A stretch of DNA of 64,000 bases from Tenacibaculum soleae (GTDB lineage Bacteria; Bacteroidota; Bacteroidia; Flavobacteriales; Flavobacteriaceae), in assembly GCF_001693415.1 (NCBI RefSeq), contig NZ_MAKX01000002.1, positions 248,001-312,000 on the forward strand, in the 5' to 3' direction. How positions within the stretch are numbered: position 1 is the first letter of the stretch; each line of letters begins with the position of its first letter. Shown here piece after piece: positions 1-8,163 of the stretch. A program made the translations under genes and the position numbers. A model generated the notes under the pieces. That model made no database searches. It worked only from the letters and a program-made list of their open reading frames with translations, and was not told the DNA's origin.

Positions 1-104
1 TTTCGATTGAATTTTGGCAAGGTCGCCCTAATAGAATGCATGATAGAATGCGATATACTTTAGAAAAAGATTTTTCTTGGAAACTTGAACGTTTGGCTCC
101 TTAG
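1..104 (+). CDS. pdxH: Pyridoxamine 5'-phosphate oxidase, C-terminal fragment
   Basis: Only the last 33 codons are inside the window; the gene starts upstream and ends with TAG at 102-104. The visible peptide contains [13 protein letters not shown] and ends in W-K-L-E-R-L-A-P, which is the characteristic carboxy terminus of PdxH, including the Arg/His residues that contact the pyridoxal phosphate product in the family. PdxH oxidises pyridoxamine or pyridoxine 5'-phosphate to pyridoxal 5'-phosphate with FMN in the cytoplasm. The next gene follows after 30 nt on the same strand, so co-transcription is possible. The assignment rests on the short but very conserved tail. Confidence 0.85.
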   Translation, partial: SIEFWQGRPNRMHDRMRYTLEKDFSWKLERLAP

Positions 105-134
105 TTTTATATTTACATAGCTTTAAAAAAATAA

Positions 135-623
135 ATGAAAACACTATATATTGTTCGTCATGCAAAATCTTCTTGGAAATACGAAGGTGTAGATGATATT
201 GATAGACCGCTAAAAGAACGTGGTATTAAAGATGCTCACTTTTTATCTAAACATCTATCAAAAAAAATTAAAAGACCAGATGTATTTCTTTCAAGTAGCG
301 CAAATAGAGCTTTACATACTGCCGTTATTTTTTGTGAAAACTTTAAATATCCGCTATCTAACCTGCAAATAAAAAAACAATTATACAGTTTTAGTGATGG
401 TTACTTAGTAAAAACAGTTAAAGCTTTAGATGATAGTTTTGACAGTGCTATTGTATTTAGTCATGATCATGGAATAAATAGTTTTGTAAATAAATTTGGC
501 AATAAACCAATAGCACATGTAACTACGTGCGGTGTAATTGGGATTCAATTTAAAGACAAACATTGGAAAGATATAAAAAAAGGAAACACTACCTTAATAG
601 AGTTTCCTAAAAACCATAGATAA
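135..623 (+). CDS. SixA-like histidine phosphatase family protein
   Basis: A 162-residue cytoplasmic protein of the histidine phosphatase (phosphoglycerate mutase-like) superfamily. The catalytic RHAKSSW motif lies at residues 8-14 and the second conserved histidine is in SHDHG near residue 110, as in SixA phosphohistidine phosphatases. SixA of E. coli removes phosphate from phosphohistidine, for example on PtsN-system proteins; the substrate here is unknown. It sits 12 nt upstream of the Ppx/GppA gene, and the pair is probably co-transcribed, which suggests a shared role in phosphate or polyphosphate turnover (inference). No polyphosphate kinase gene lies between or beside them in this window. 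Confidence 0.85.
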   Translation: MKTLYIVRHAKSSWKYEGVDDIDRPLKERGIKDAHFLSKHLSKKIKRPDVFLSSSANRALHTAVIFCENFKYPLSNLQIKKQLYSFSDGYLVKTVKALDDSFDSAIVFSHDHGINSFVNKFGNKPIAHVTTCGVIGIQFKDKHWKDIKKGNTTLIEFPKNHR

Positions 624-635
624 ATCTATATTATT

Positions 636-1529
636 TTGAAAATAAAAAAATACGGTGCTATAGATATAGGTTCGAATGCTGTAAGGCTTTTGGTAGCAAA
701 TGTTATTGAAGAAAAAGATAAAGAACCGCAATTTAAAAAATCTTCATTAGTTAGAGTTCCTATTCGACTAGGTGCTGATGCTTTTGTTGGTGGTATAATT
801 TCTAAAGAAAATACCAATCGAATGATTGATGCCATGGAAGCTTTTAAACTACTTATGAAAGTTCATGGTGTTGAAAAATATAAAGCCTGTGCAACTTCTG
901 CTATGAGAGAGGCAGAAAACGGTAATGACGTAATCAGTACTATTTTAAAAAAAACAGAAATAGCAATAGATATTATTGATGGTAAAAAAGAAGCTGCTAT
1001 TATATTTTCAACAGATTTAAATCAATTAATAGAATCAGAGTCTACCTATCTTTATGTTGATGTTGGTGGTGGTAGTACTGAATTTACTTTGTTTTCAAAA
1101 GGAAGAATCATTAATTCAAAATCTTTTAAAATTGGTACCGTAAGATTGATTAACAATAAAAAATCTGAAAATAAACTTATTTTTAAAAAAGTACAAGAGT
1201 GGGTTGAGGAAAACACGAAAGTATATAAACGTATTTCTTTAATTGGTTCAGGTGGAAATATTAATAAAATATTTAAAATGTCAGGAAGAGATATGGGTAA
1301 GCCAATTTCTTATATTTATTTAAATGCTCAGTACCAATTCTTAAAAAAAATGAGTTATAAAGAGCGTATTTCTGAACTTAGTTTAAATCCTGATAGAGCT
1401 GATGTTATTGTTCCTGCTACTAAAATCTACCTTTCTGCAATGAAATGGAGTGGTGCCCGTAAAATATTTGTACCAAAAATAGGTTTATCAGATGGTATTA
1501 TTAAAAGCTTATACTATAATAAATTATAA
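636..1529 (+). CDS. Ppx/GppA family phosphatase (exopolyphosphatase-like)
   Basis: A 297-residue protein with the actin/Hsp70-fold phosphate-binding signatures of Ppx/GppA: DIGSNAVRL at residues 10-18 and DVGGGSTEF near residue 141. The family hydrolyses polyphosphate or the 5'-phosphate of pppGpp; which one is not decidable here. It is much shorter than the roughly 500-residue E. coli enzymes, keeping only the catalytic pair of domains, which is the usual form in Bacteroidota. The start is a TTG codon at 636, 12 nt after the SixA-like gene; there is no ATG before the first conserved motif, so TTG is required. It converges on the YaiO gene with only 7 nt between stops. Confidence 0.85.
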   Translation: MKIKKYGAIDIGSNAVRLLVANVIEEKDKEPQFKKSSLVRVPIRLGADAFVGGIISKENTNRMIDAMEAFKLLMKVHGVEKYKACATSAMREAENGNDVISTILKKTEIAIDIIDGKKEAAIIFSTDLNQLIESESTYLYVDVGGGSTEFTLFSKGRIINSKSFKIGTVRLINNKKSENKLIFKKVQEWVEENTKVYKRISLIGSGGNINKIFKMSGRDMGKPISYIYLNAQYQFLKKMSYKERISELSLNPDRADVIVPATKIYLSAMKWSGARKIFVPKIGLSDGIIKSLYYNKL

Positions 1530-1536
1530 AAAAAGT

Positions 1537-2835
1537 CTAAAAACGATACTTTAACCCAATATTACCAATTAATTGATTTCCTCTTTTATTACCAGTAAGT
1601 TCTTCTGTTAAAAAACCAATATTTGCTGATATATTATAATTATCGTTTAATCTTTTTGTGGCTCCAATTGTTGCATAATAAGAATTTAAACTAGGATTTG
1701 ATGTAACTTGTATAAACCTAGAAGCTTCGTCTGGTGAAATTCCAGTTCCAACTCTTACTGACACATAATTTTCTGTATTATCATAATAATAACGAACATT
1801 TGCTTGGTAATTTTGTATAAAATCTCCATTAATTTTAGGCCCTAAAAAAACACGTGCATTTAAATAAAATTTATTTTGGTACGAAGTTGCTCCGATTACA
1901 TACGAAAGAAAATTATCGGTATTATAACTCAAATATCGAAAACCACCTTCAACTTCTATCCATTTTACTACTGTATAATATAAAGAAGCTTTTACTCCAT
2001 AATTTTGAAAAAAATCTGCTTTAGACGAAGCACTTATATTAATAAAACCATACATTTTGTCAGAAAAAACAGGGTATGACTCTACCTCATACAATACTGC
2101 ATCATCAACAAAGTGTTTACTGTAAGTTACTCTTGCTCCTAATGAATATTTTTCTAAAAACTTCATATATTCAAGCTGTATTGTATGCCACGATTTTGTT
2201 GTTGGATATTCTTTCATGAAAGAATTAATATCGTAATATACACTTATTTGACTGTTCTTTATTTTCTTTAAAAGTTTACGGTATCTATATTTTTGCTCTT
2301 TATTTAAAGGATGATTACTTATTTTATTTACTAAAAATTCTGTTGTTTTTTTATCTTCTAATCGCAAATACGCTTCGGCTTTTGATAGTTCAAAATCTAA
2401 ATCTGCTTCATAAAAAATTTCTACTTTAGTTATAAAATCATTGAGCTCATTTGTAGTTTTAATCAAGTTTATTTGTGCTAACACCAAATTTTTATAAGTT
2501 ATTGCTTTATCATGTGATACTATATACTGAATGTCATTTTCAGCTACTTCTATTTTTTTTAATCTTTGTAAAACACGGATACGTAAAACACGGATATCAA
2601 TATAATTTGGAGCTAGATTAAGAGCTAAATTTACAATAGGTAAAGCTTTTGTGTATGCTTTTTTCTTATAAAAATCGTTCGCTTTATAATACAATGAATC
2701 TACATTTAATTCCTTTTTTTGAGCTTGGGTATTCGTTATATAGAAAAAACAAAAAACAACTAATATGTTTTTAACTATGCCATAAAACATTTTTTTAGTG
2801 TACAAACCTCTATTTTTAATTATCATTTTTAACAT
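1537..2835 (-). CDS. YaiO-like outer membrane beta-barrel protein with N-terminal TPR region
   Basis: A 432-residue protein. The N terminus has a hydrophobic export signal ending at TQAQ (residues 36-39). Residues about 45-190 form helical TPR-like repeats (YYKANDFYKKKAYTKALP). The C-terminal half, from about residue 200, is a series of alternating aromatic beta strands ending in YRF, typical of an outer membrane barrel, and carries the G-T-G-x-S-P-D-E signature of YaiO proteins. The start may instead be Met16 (position 2790), which gives a more ordinary signal peptide. It is the last gene of a four-gene minus-strand operon, 9 nt after the glycosyltransferase. By position it could be the export or modification pore for the polysaccharide that enzyme makes (inference). 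Confidence 0.75.
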   Translation of the reverse strand: MLKMIIKNRGLYTKKMFYGIVKNILVVFCFFYITNTQAQKKELNVDSLYYKANDFYKKKAYTKALPIVNLALNLAPNYIDIRVLRIRVLQRLKKIEVAENDIQYIVSHDKAITYKNLVLAQINLIKTTNELNDFITKVEIFYEADLDFELSKAEAYLRLEDKKTTEFLVNKISNHPLNKEQKYRYRKLLKKIKNSQISVYYDINSFMKEYPTTKSWHTIQLEYMKFLEKYSLGARVTYSKHFVDDAVLYEVESYPVFSDKMYGFINISASSKADFFQNYGVKASLYYTVVKWIEVEGGFRYLSYNTDNFLSYVIGATSYQNKFYLNARVFLGPKINGDFIQNYQANVRYYYDNTENYVSVRVGTGISPDEASRFIQVTSNPSLNSYYATIGATKRLNDNYNISANIGFLTEELTGNKRGNQLIGNIGLKYRF

Positions 2836-2844
2836 GCTTTAATA

Positions 2845-4275
2845 CTATTCTTCAATTGCTTCTTCATTAAATCCAGCTCTAGCCATAGCTCCCCAACCTG
2901 TCTCAATTTTAAACACCTTCTTAAAAAAACCTTTTAATTGTGCGTACAACATTACTGGGTGGCTATAAAAAGATTCAACATAAGCTGCTATTAATAACTG
3001 AAATATCATTTTGGGTTTCGAATAATGTTTATAATTTAATGAATACATAAACACTGAAACTGTTGAAAATACACATCCTAATAAATACACAACAATCAAT
3101 AGAAGTATTGATATTGGCCAATTAATAAAATTAAAAACTGAGTTATAAATAATATATAATATTCCTAAAAATTCTACTATAGGCGCTCCTAATTCGAAGA
3201 AAATCCAGTATGGAAAAAATATTTTTCCCATATTACCGTATTTTTTATTAAAAAATAAAGAACGATGTTTATACATCGTTTCCCATAAACCTCTTGCCCA
3301 GCGGTCTCTTTGTGATATATAAGTTTTAAAATCTGGTGGAGCTTCTGTCCAGCATAAAACCTCAGGTATATAAACTACTTCATACGGTTTTTTTAAGTCT
3401 TCCATATGTGTACGTAATCGAATGCATAACTCAAGGTCTTCACCTACACTATCTTTATCTAACCCGCCAACCTCCAACAACCTGTATCTTGAATACAATC
3501 CAAAAGCACCAGAAACAAGCATTAAGCCATCTACTTGACCCCATGCCATGCGTCCTAATAAAAAAGCTCTAATATATTCGACAACCTGTATTCGTGGTAA
3601 CATTTTTTTTGGTACTCGCACTTCTTTAAGTATCCCATTTTTTATCACTGAATCGTTTGCTAAACCTATAATACCTCCACTGGCAATAACTTCTTTATCT
3701 GTTGCTTCTATATAAGGCCTAACCATTTTTAATAAGGCGTCTTGCTCTATAATACAATCGGCATCTGTACATAATACTAAGTTAGATTTAGCAAAAATTA
3801 TCCCGCAATTAATAGCATCTGAACGGCCTCCGTTATATTTATCTACAACTGTTAAACTAGCATATTTAGGATTGGTACTTTTATAAGCTGTTGTAATTTC
3901 TGCACATGAAATTCCTGTAGTATTTTCTTTTAAAGGAATTTCCTCTAAATTAAAAACGGTTATTAATTGTTTTATAGAGTCATCATTACTCCCATCGTTC
4001 ACTATAATTAACTCATAAAACGGATACTGTATAGAAAGTAACGATTTAACATTGGTAATGATCGTTTTACCCTCATTATATGCAGGTGCAATTAAACTTA
4101 TAGAGGGTAAATCATGAGAACCCTTGATATAATCTACATTTAAAAAATTCGCTTTCCGTTTTGCTTTTCTGATAGCTCTAGATGCTAAAAAAATAAATGA
4201 AAAATAAATACAAAAGATGATAACCCCATATATTAAAAAAAAATAATCAATACTATTTTTAACTAAATGATTCAT
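2845..4275 (-). CDS. Membrane family 2 glycosyltransferase (PgaC/chitin-synthase-like)
   Basis: A 476-residue processive-type GT2 enzyme of the inner membrane. One N-terminal membrane helix (residues 10-32) is followed by the GT-A domain with P-A-Y-N-E near 64-68, NDGS at 93-96, the metal-binding D-A-D at 171-173, the acceptor-base ED at 279-280 and QRDRW at 322-326, then several membrane helices at about 350-440. The D, D, D, QxxRW set is that of synthases of beta-linked polysaccharides such as poly-N-acetylglucosamine, hyaluronan or chitin; the sugar cannot be told from sequence. The gene is 15 nt downstream of the HEAT gene. No deacetylase or PgaA-type secretin is adjacent, so the product is not assigned to the Pga system. 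Confidence 0.85.
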   Translation of the reverse strand: MNHLVKNSIDYFFLIYGVIIFCIYFSFIFLASRAIRKAKRKANFLNVDYIKGSHDLPSISLIAPAYNEGKTIITNVKSLLSIQYPFYELIIVNDGSNDDSIKQLITVFNLEEIPLKENTTGISCAEITTAYKSTNPKYASLTVVDKYNGGRSDAINCGIIFAKSNLVLCTDADCIIEQDALLKMVRPYIEATDKEVIASGGIIGLANDSVIKNGILKEVRVPKKMLPRIQVVEYIRAFLLGRMAWGQVDGLMLVSGAFGLYSRYRLLEVGGLDKDSVGEDLELCIRLRTHMEDLKKPYEVVYIPEVLCWTEAPPDFKTYISQRDRWARGLWETMYKHRSLFFNKKYGNMGKIFFPYWIFFELGAPIVEFLGILYIIYNSVFNFINWPISILLLIVVYLLGCVFSTVSVFMYSLNYKHYSKPKMIFQLLIAAYVESFYSHPVMLYAQLKGFFKKVFKIETGWGAMARAGFNEEAIEE

Positions 4276-4290
4276 AAAATTTTCATTTAA

Positions 4291-5184
4291 TTAAACTAAT
4301 ATTCTTGTATCCAGATAATTAAAAATATCCATGCGTTGATTCTCTATCGTTTTCTCTAAAAACCGTGATTTTATTCCTTTTATTTCTTTTTTGGTTATCT
4401 CTAAATTTTTTAAAGTTTCAAATGCGACATCTACAAGCCTCGTATTGTCAGAAAAAAGTTGATCAATAATATAATATTTGTATTGTTCAAGTTTAAAATT
4501 CTTGATAACTCTAATCAATAACTCTTTCACTTTTTCATTTTTTGACAGTAGTGCTTTGTCTAGGTATTGCAAATCTAACTTATTTGTTGTTTCTTCTAAT
4601 TTTTCTATTATTCTAATTTGTTGCCATAACGACATTGGTCTTGTTACGTAAGGAAAGAAAACTAAACTTTTCCATCCAATAAAAGACACTAAAGCTATTT
4701 GTGCTTCACGTCGTACTAAAGTATTTTCTACATCTCTGTAAGGAATGACCATTTGTAAATTACCTTCTAATTCAAATTCGTATGATAACCATATTGCTTT
4801 TGCCTTAATATACCAATCTTTGTCTTTTATTTTTTTCTTTAAAACTCCCTTTATTCCAAGGTATTTAAAAATTTCTTGAAATTGCTCTTCTTTAGAAAAC
4901 TTTACAACTCTATTTATCTTAACAAAAATACGTGCCGATTTCCAAAGAGTTTCTGGGTCTTTTTTTATGTATTTTTTTAATCTTTTTAATTTATTTTTTG
5001 TTGCTTCTACTTCTAATTTAGAGTAAGTTGTAATAATCCCCTGGATAATTTTCTTTTCAAAAACGATATTTTCTCTTTCTAATATTTTATTCTTTTTTAT
5101 ATTATAAATAATTAAACCCCATAATAAAACAAGTATCGTGATTAAAAAAAATATAAACGTATAAAGTAAGTGTTCTAAATTCAT
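4291..5184 (-). CDS. Membrane-anchored HEAT-repeat protein
   Basis: A 297-residue protein with one N-terminal membrane helix (residues 8-27), a charged helical linker, and alpha-helical repeats from about residue 100 to the end that resemble HEAT repeats (for example AIWLSYEFELEG and EAQIALVSFIGW). No catalytic motif is visible. HEAT arrays act as protein-binding scaffolds. Its start codon overlaps the stop of the receiver gene by 4 nt (ATGA), so the two are translationally coupled, and the glycosyltransferase follows after 15 nt. A scaffold linking the receiver to the synthase at the inner membrane is a reasonable inference but not shown. Confidence 0.7.
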   Translation of the reverse strand: MNLEHLLYTFIFFLITILVLLWGLIIYNIKKNKILERENIVFEKKIIQGIITTYSKLEVEATKNKLKRLKKYIKKDPETLWKSARIFVKINRVVKFSKEEQFQEIFKYLGIKGVLKKKIKDKDWYIKAKAIWLSYEFELEGNLQMVIPYRDVENTLVRREAQIALVSFIGWKSLVFFPYVTRPMSLWQQIRIIEKLEETTNKLDLQYLDKALLSKNEKVKELLIRVIKNFKLEQYKYYIIDQLFSDNTRLVDVAFETLKNLEITKKEIKGIKSRFLEKTIENQRMDIFNYLDTRILV

Positions 5185-5537
5185 AAATAGCGATTAATAC
5201 AACTATTTATATCTAATTGAGTAAAAGGGAAAGAAATAAATTCGTTAACCCCTATTTTTTTTGCTGTACTAACAATAGCTTCTTGGTCAATTTCTGACAT
5301 TACAATTATTGGCGAGTCTTTGGCCATTGTTTTTAAATCTTCTAAATATTGAAAAACAAAACTTCCTTTAATCTCAGCATCTGTAATTATAAGGTCGTAT
5401 TTTTTTATATGAAGGGCGGTTTTCATGTCCTCATACGTATTACTAATTTTAAAAGTAGTATTTACGTTTGACAACATCATTTTAATCAGATGTGAAATAC
5501 TCTGATCATTATGTATTATTAAAATATTATTTTTCAT
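5181..5537 (-). CDS. Stand-alone receiver-domain protein, degenerate phosphorylation site
   Basis: A 118-residue single-domain CheY-like protein with no output domain. Aligning it to the receiver fold, the phosphorylatable Asp is kept (D53 in ITDAEIKG) and Ser81 occupies the switch Thr/Ser position, but the acidic pair that binds Mg2+ is His9-Asn10 and the invariant Lys before the conserved Pro is Phe103 (ISFPFT). Canonical Mg2+-dependent phosphorylation is therefore doubtful. It is the first gene of the operon that continues with the HEAT, glycosyltransferase and YaiO genes. It may act as a constitutive or ligand-driven protein-interaction module (inference). Confidence 0.8.
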   Translation of the reverse strand: MKNNILIIHNDQSISHLIKMMLSNVNTTFKISNTYEDMKTALHIKKYDLIITDAEIKGSFVFQYLEDLKTMAKDSPIIVMSEIDQEAIVSTAKKIGVNEFISFPFTQLDINSCINRYL

Positions 5538-5560
5538 CCTTTATTAAATTATAACTACTT

Positions 5561-5576
5561 ACATACTTTTGTATGT
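5561..5576. promoter_or_regulatory. Inverted repeat upstream of the polysaccharide-type operon
   Basis: Perfect palindrome ACATAC-TTTT-GTATGT, about 24 nt upstream of the first gene of the receiver/HEAT/GT2/YaiO operon. The arms and the short spacer are compatible with an operator for a dimeric regulator. The remaining 5538-5768 gap is AT-rich; it holds a weaker inverted repeat (AAAAACAT/ATGTTTTT, 5634-5662) that may help end transcription, and no gene I can support. Confidence 0.35.
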
Positions 5577-5768
5577 TTATACAATATATTTAATAACACA
5601 GAGGGCTGTATGTGATCTATAAAAACAATTACCTAAAAACATCTTTTAAGGGAGAATGTTTTTATATTATATAGAGCTAAAAAACTATATTCTTACAAAG
5701 CAAAATTATTTTATTTGTTTTCACTCAAACCTTCTTTATAGTTAAAGATATGTTAAATTAAATAAATA

Positions 5769-7214
5769 TTATTTAATTAAAGTTATTTTCAGTTTAAGTT
5801 CTTTTTCTAACCAAAGTTTAAGTTCCTTTTCTTTTTTCTGAATAATTGAGTCTGCTATTTTTTTATTCCATGTAACTGATAATTCGGGAATTGTATCTAC
5901 TTTTATAAAATCTGATGAAGATAATTTCTTTGAAAAACTTATGGTTTTAATATCATTATATCTAATTTTAGCTTCTTTAGCAACTTTACTAAACGGTACG
6001 TTATTTTTATCTCTAATTAAAGCATCCTGCTCTATCCTGTTATTTAAATTGGTTATAGTCCCTTTTAAATCCTCGATTTCTCTATGCAAACCTTTAATCA
6101 CATTATCTTTTTGGTCTAAATCTGCAATTGCTCTATCATAAGCATCTACTACTCTATCTACACTTCTAGCTTTATTTTCGTTTATTATTAGCTCGTAATC
6201 ATCTAATTTATTGTAAGTTTTTAATTCATTTCTTAAAAACGTTTCTGTAGCATCAGTTACATCTCCATTAAAAAACAAATTGATTTTTTTGGTATCTCTG
6301 TGAATTTTTTCTCTTTGCAACCATAAGTCTTTATTAGTATATATTTCATCTTTTAAAAACTTATCGTAATTTGCATTTTCTACACTTTCTCTATAAACAT
6401 TAACAAAGGTAAAAATTGCCGGAACCATTACTAAAAAAGCGACAAAAGATGCTAAACGAGCTGTTTTCTTTCTTTTTTCGGAATTTACATAACGAATCAT
6501 CGTAAATCCTAATAGTTTTAAAACTACAAAGGTTGCTAATGCGATAAATATTGTATTAATAATAAATAAATACATTGCTCCAAAAAAGTAATCAAAATTA
6601 CCTACTGCCAACCCATACCCTGCGGTACATAAAGGCGGCATTAACGCTGTTGCAATTGCAACTCCAAATATTACAGATGCTATTGTTCCTTTTTTAGTTC
6701 TTGCTATAATTAATGCCAAACCTCCAAAAAATGCGATAAGAACATCTCTAATATCAGGTTTTACTCTTCCTAATAATTCTGAAGTTTCTTCTTTTAAAGG
6801 AAATAGAAAGAAAAATAAAAATGCGGTTAATAAACTTAATACAATCATAGTTGCTAAGTTTATCATTGATTTTTTTAGTGTGTCAATATCGTTAATAGCT
6901 ATTGACATACCGATTCCTAAAATTGGCCCCATTAATGGAGATATTAACATGGCTCCAATTACTACGGCTGTTGAATTTGCATTTAGCCCTATGGATGCTA
7001 CAAAAATTGAGCAAATTAAAATCCAAGCAGTTGCTCCTTTAAATGGTATATCTACCTTTATCGCCTCAATAGTTGCTTCTTGATCTGTATCATCACGAAA
7101 ATCTAATAATTCAATTATAAATTTTTTAGAACTTTGCCACAACCCTTTTGCATCATCCTGAATTGCTTGTTTTGACTGTTCTACATTTTCATCTTGATTT
7201 ATTTTTTCTTCCAT
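5769..7214 (-). CDS. DUF389 family integral membrane protein
   Basis: A 481-residue protein with a short charged N terminus, then six or so membrane helices from about residue 55 to 280 containing the glycine- and proline-rich signature A-M-L-I-S-P-L-M-G-P-I-L-G and ALMPPLCTAGYGLAVG of DUF389 proteins (TIGR00341-like). A charged, coiled-coil-like region of about 200 residues follows and is predicted to be soluble. The biochemical function of this family is not established; some relatives have been discussed as transporters or stress-related membrane proteins. It appears to be transcribed alone, with 150 nt upstream and 230 nt downstream free of genes. Confidence 0.8.
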   Translation of the reverse strand: MEEKINQDENVEQSKQAIQDDAKGLWQSSKKFIIELLDFRDDTDQEATIEAIKVDIPFKGATAWILICSIFVASIGLNANSTAVVIGAMLISPLMGPILGIGMSIAINDIDTLKKSMINLATMIVLSLLTAFLFFFLFPLKEETSELLGRVKPDIRDVLIAFFGGLALIIARTKKGTIASVIFGVAIATALMPPLCTAGYGLAVGNFDYFFGAMYLFIINTIFIALATFVVLKLLGFTMIRYVNSEKRKKTARLASFVAFLVMVPAIFTFVNVYRESVENANYDKFLKDEIYTNKDLWLQREKIHRDTKKINLFFNGDVTDATETFLRNELKTYNKLDDYELIINENKARSVDRVVDAYDRAIADLDQKDNVIKGLHREIEDLKGTITNLNNRIEQDALIRDKNNVPFSKVAKEAKIRYNDIKTISFSKKLSSSDFIKVDTIPELSVTWNKKIADSIIQKKEKELKLWLEKELKLKITLIK

Positions 7215-7365
7215 TTACATTTCTTTTTTTCGGTTTTGTGTATGATTTTGTTGCCTGTTTAAGCACTAAAGTTAGCAAATAAACACAGATAGAAAGTGCG
7301 CGAGGACTTTCCGTAAGTAGACTATAACAAGTAACGAATTATACACGTTATTGGCATTTCGTTAT

Positions 7366-8055
7366 TTATACTGTTTTGAAATTCCAAAAGCTTATTTTAC
7401 GTCTTGTTGTAAATCCAAGTTTTTCATAAAGTTTGATTGCTCCAATATTTGATTCAGCAACGTGTAAGTAAGGAATTTTATTTTCTTTAAATATTTGATT
7501 TGTAGTTTGTTTTATTAATTGTTTTGCATAACCTTTTCCAGTATGCTCTGGATGAGTAATAACAGCACTTATTTCTGTGAATTCATTCATTTTCATTCTT
7601 TCTCCTGTTACAGCAATTAGTTTTTCGTCTTTATATATTCCGAAATAATTTCCTAAATCAGATGTCTTACTGTTAAAATAACCAGGTTGAATCTTATTAA
7701 CTAAATGAAACAATTCAGTTTTTTGACGTTGGGTTTTTAATTCAACAATCTGTTCATTTATACTAATATTGATAGGCTTATCAAGAATCATTTGATTGCA
7801 TACTAAATTTTTATTTAAAGTTAATGCATTACTAAATAGTGGTTTTTTTCCAACTACATAAAAGTTGTTATTCTTTGCAGAGTAATTATCAATACCATCG
7901 GAGGAATTTTCAAGATTTATAAAACCTCCAAAAGGACAATATTCCGGTGCGTAAAACTTAATTCCGTCATATTTTATTGAAAATGTGTCATGTGTTTCGT
8001 TTAAAGAATTCCAAACAGGATTATTTAATTTTTCTATTATTTCGGTTTTTTTCAT
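7366..8055 (-). CDS. GNAT family N-acetyltransferase (FR47-like)
   Basis: A 229-residue protein whose C-terminal 110 residues form a GNAT fold: ITHPEHTGKGYAKQLI is the acetyl-CoA pyrophosphate-binding motif A, followed by LHVAESNIGAIKLYEKLGF, the usual motif B region. The N-terminal part is less conserved. The substrate is unknown. An upstream GTG at 8082 is in frame, but it lies just downstream of a TAATTTTG promoter-like motif (8084-8091 on this strand), so the ATG at 8055 (MKKTEIIEKL) is the better start. It stands between the DUF389 and C1 peptidase genes with gaps on both sides and no sign of an operon. Confidence 0.8.
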   Translation of the reverse strand: MKKTEIIEKLNNPVWNSLNETHDTFSIKYDGIKFYAPEYCPFGGFINLENSSDGIDNYSAKNNNFYVVGKKPLFSNALTLNKNLVCNQMILDKPINISINEQIVELKTQRQKTELFHLVNKIQPGYFNSKTSDLGNYFGIYKDEKLIAVTGERMKMNEFTEISAVITHPEHTGKGYAKQLIKQTTNQIFKENKIPYLHVAESNIGAIKLYEKLGFTTRRKISFWNFKTV

Positions 8056-8163
8056 AATGAATGTCAACGTTTGATAATACACAAAATTACTTTAATTATT
8101 TATTAAAAAATAAAACGTTCAAAATATTTGGTTATACTTTTTTATTCTATTTCTTAAACGTTT

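Noticed and set aside
636..1529. Truncation of the Ppx/GppA gene
   Set aside because: Although it is shorter than the E. coli enzymes, both phosphate-binding motifs and a regular end are present, and short forms are usual in Bacteroidota.
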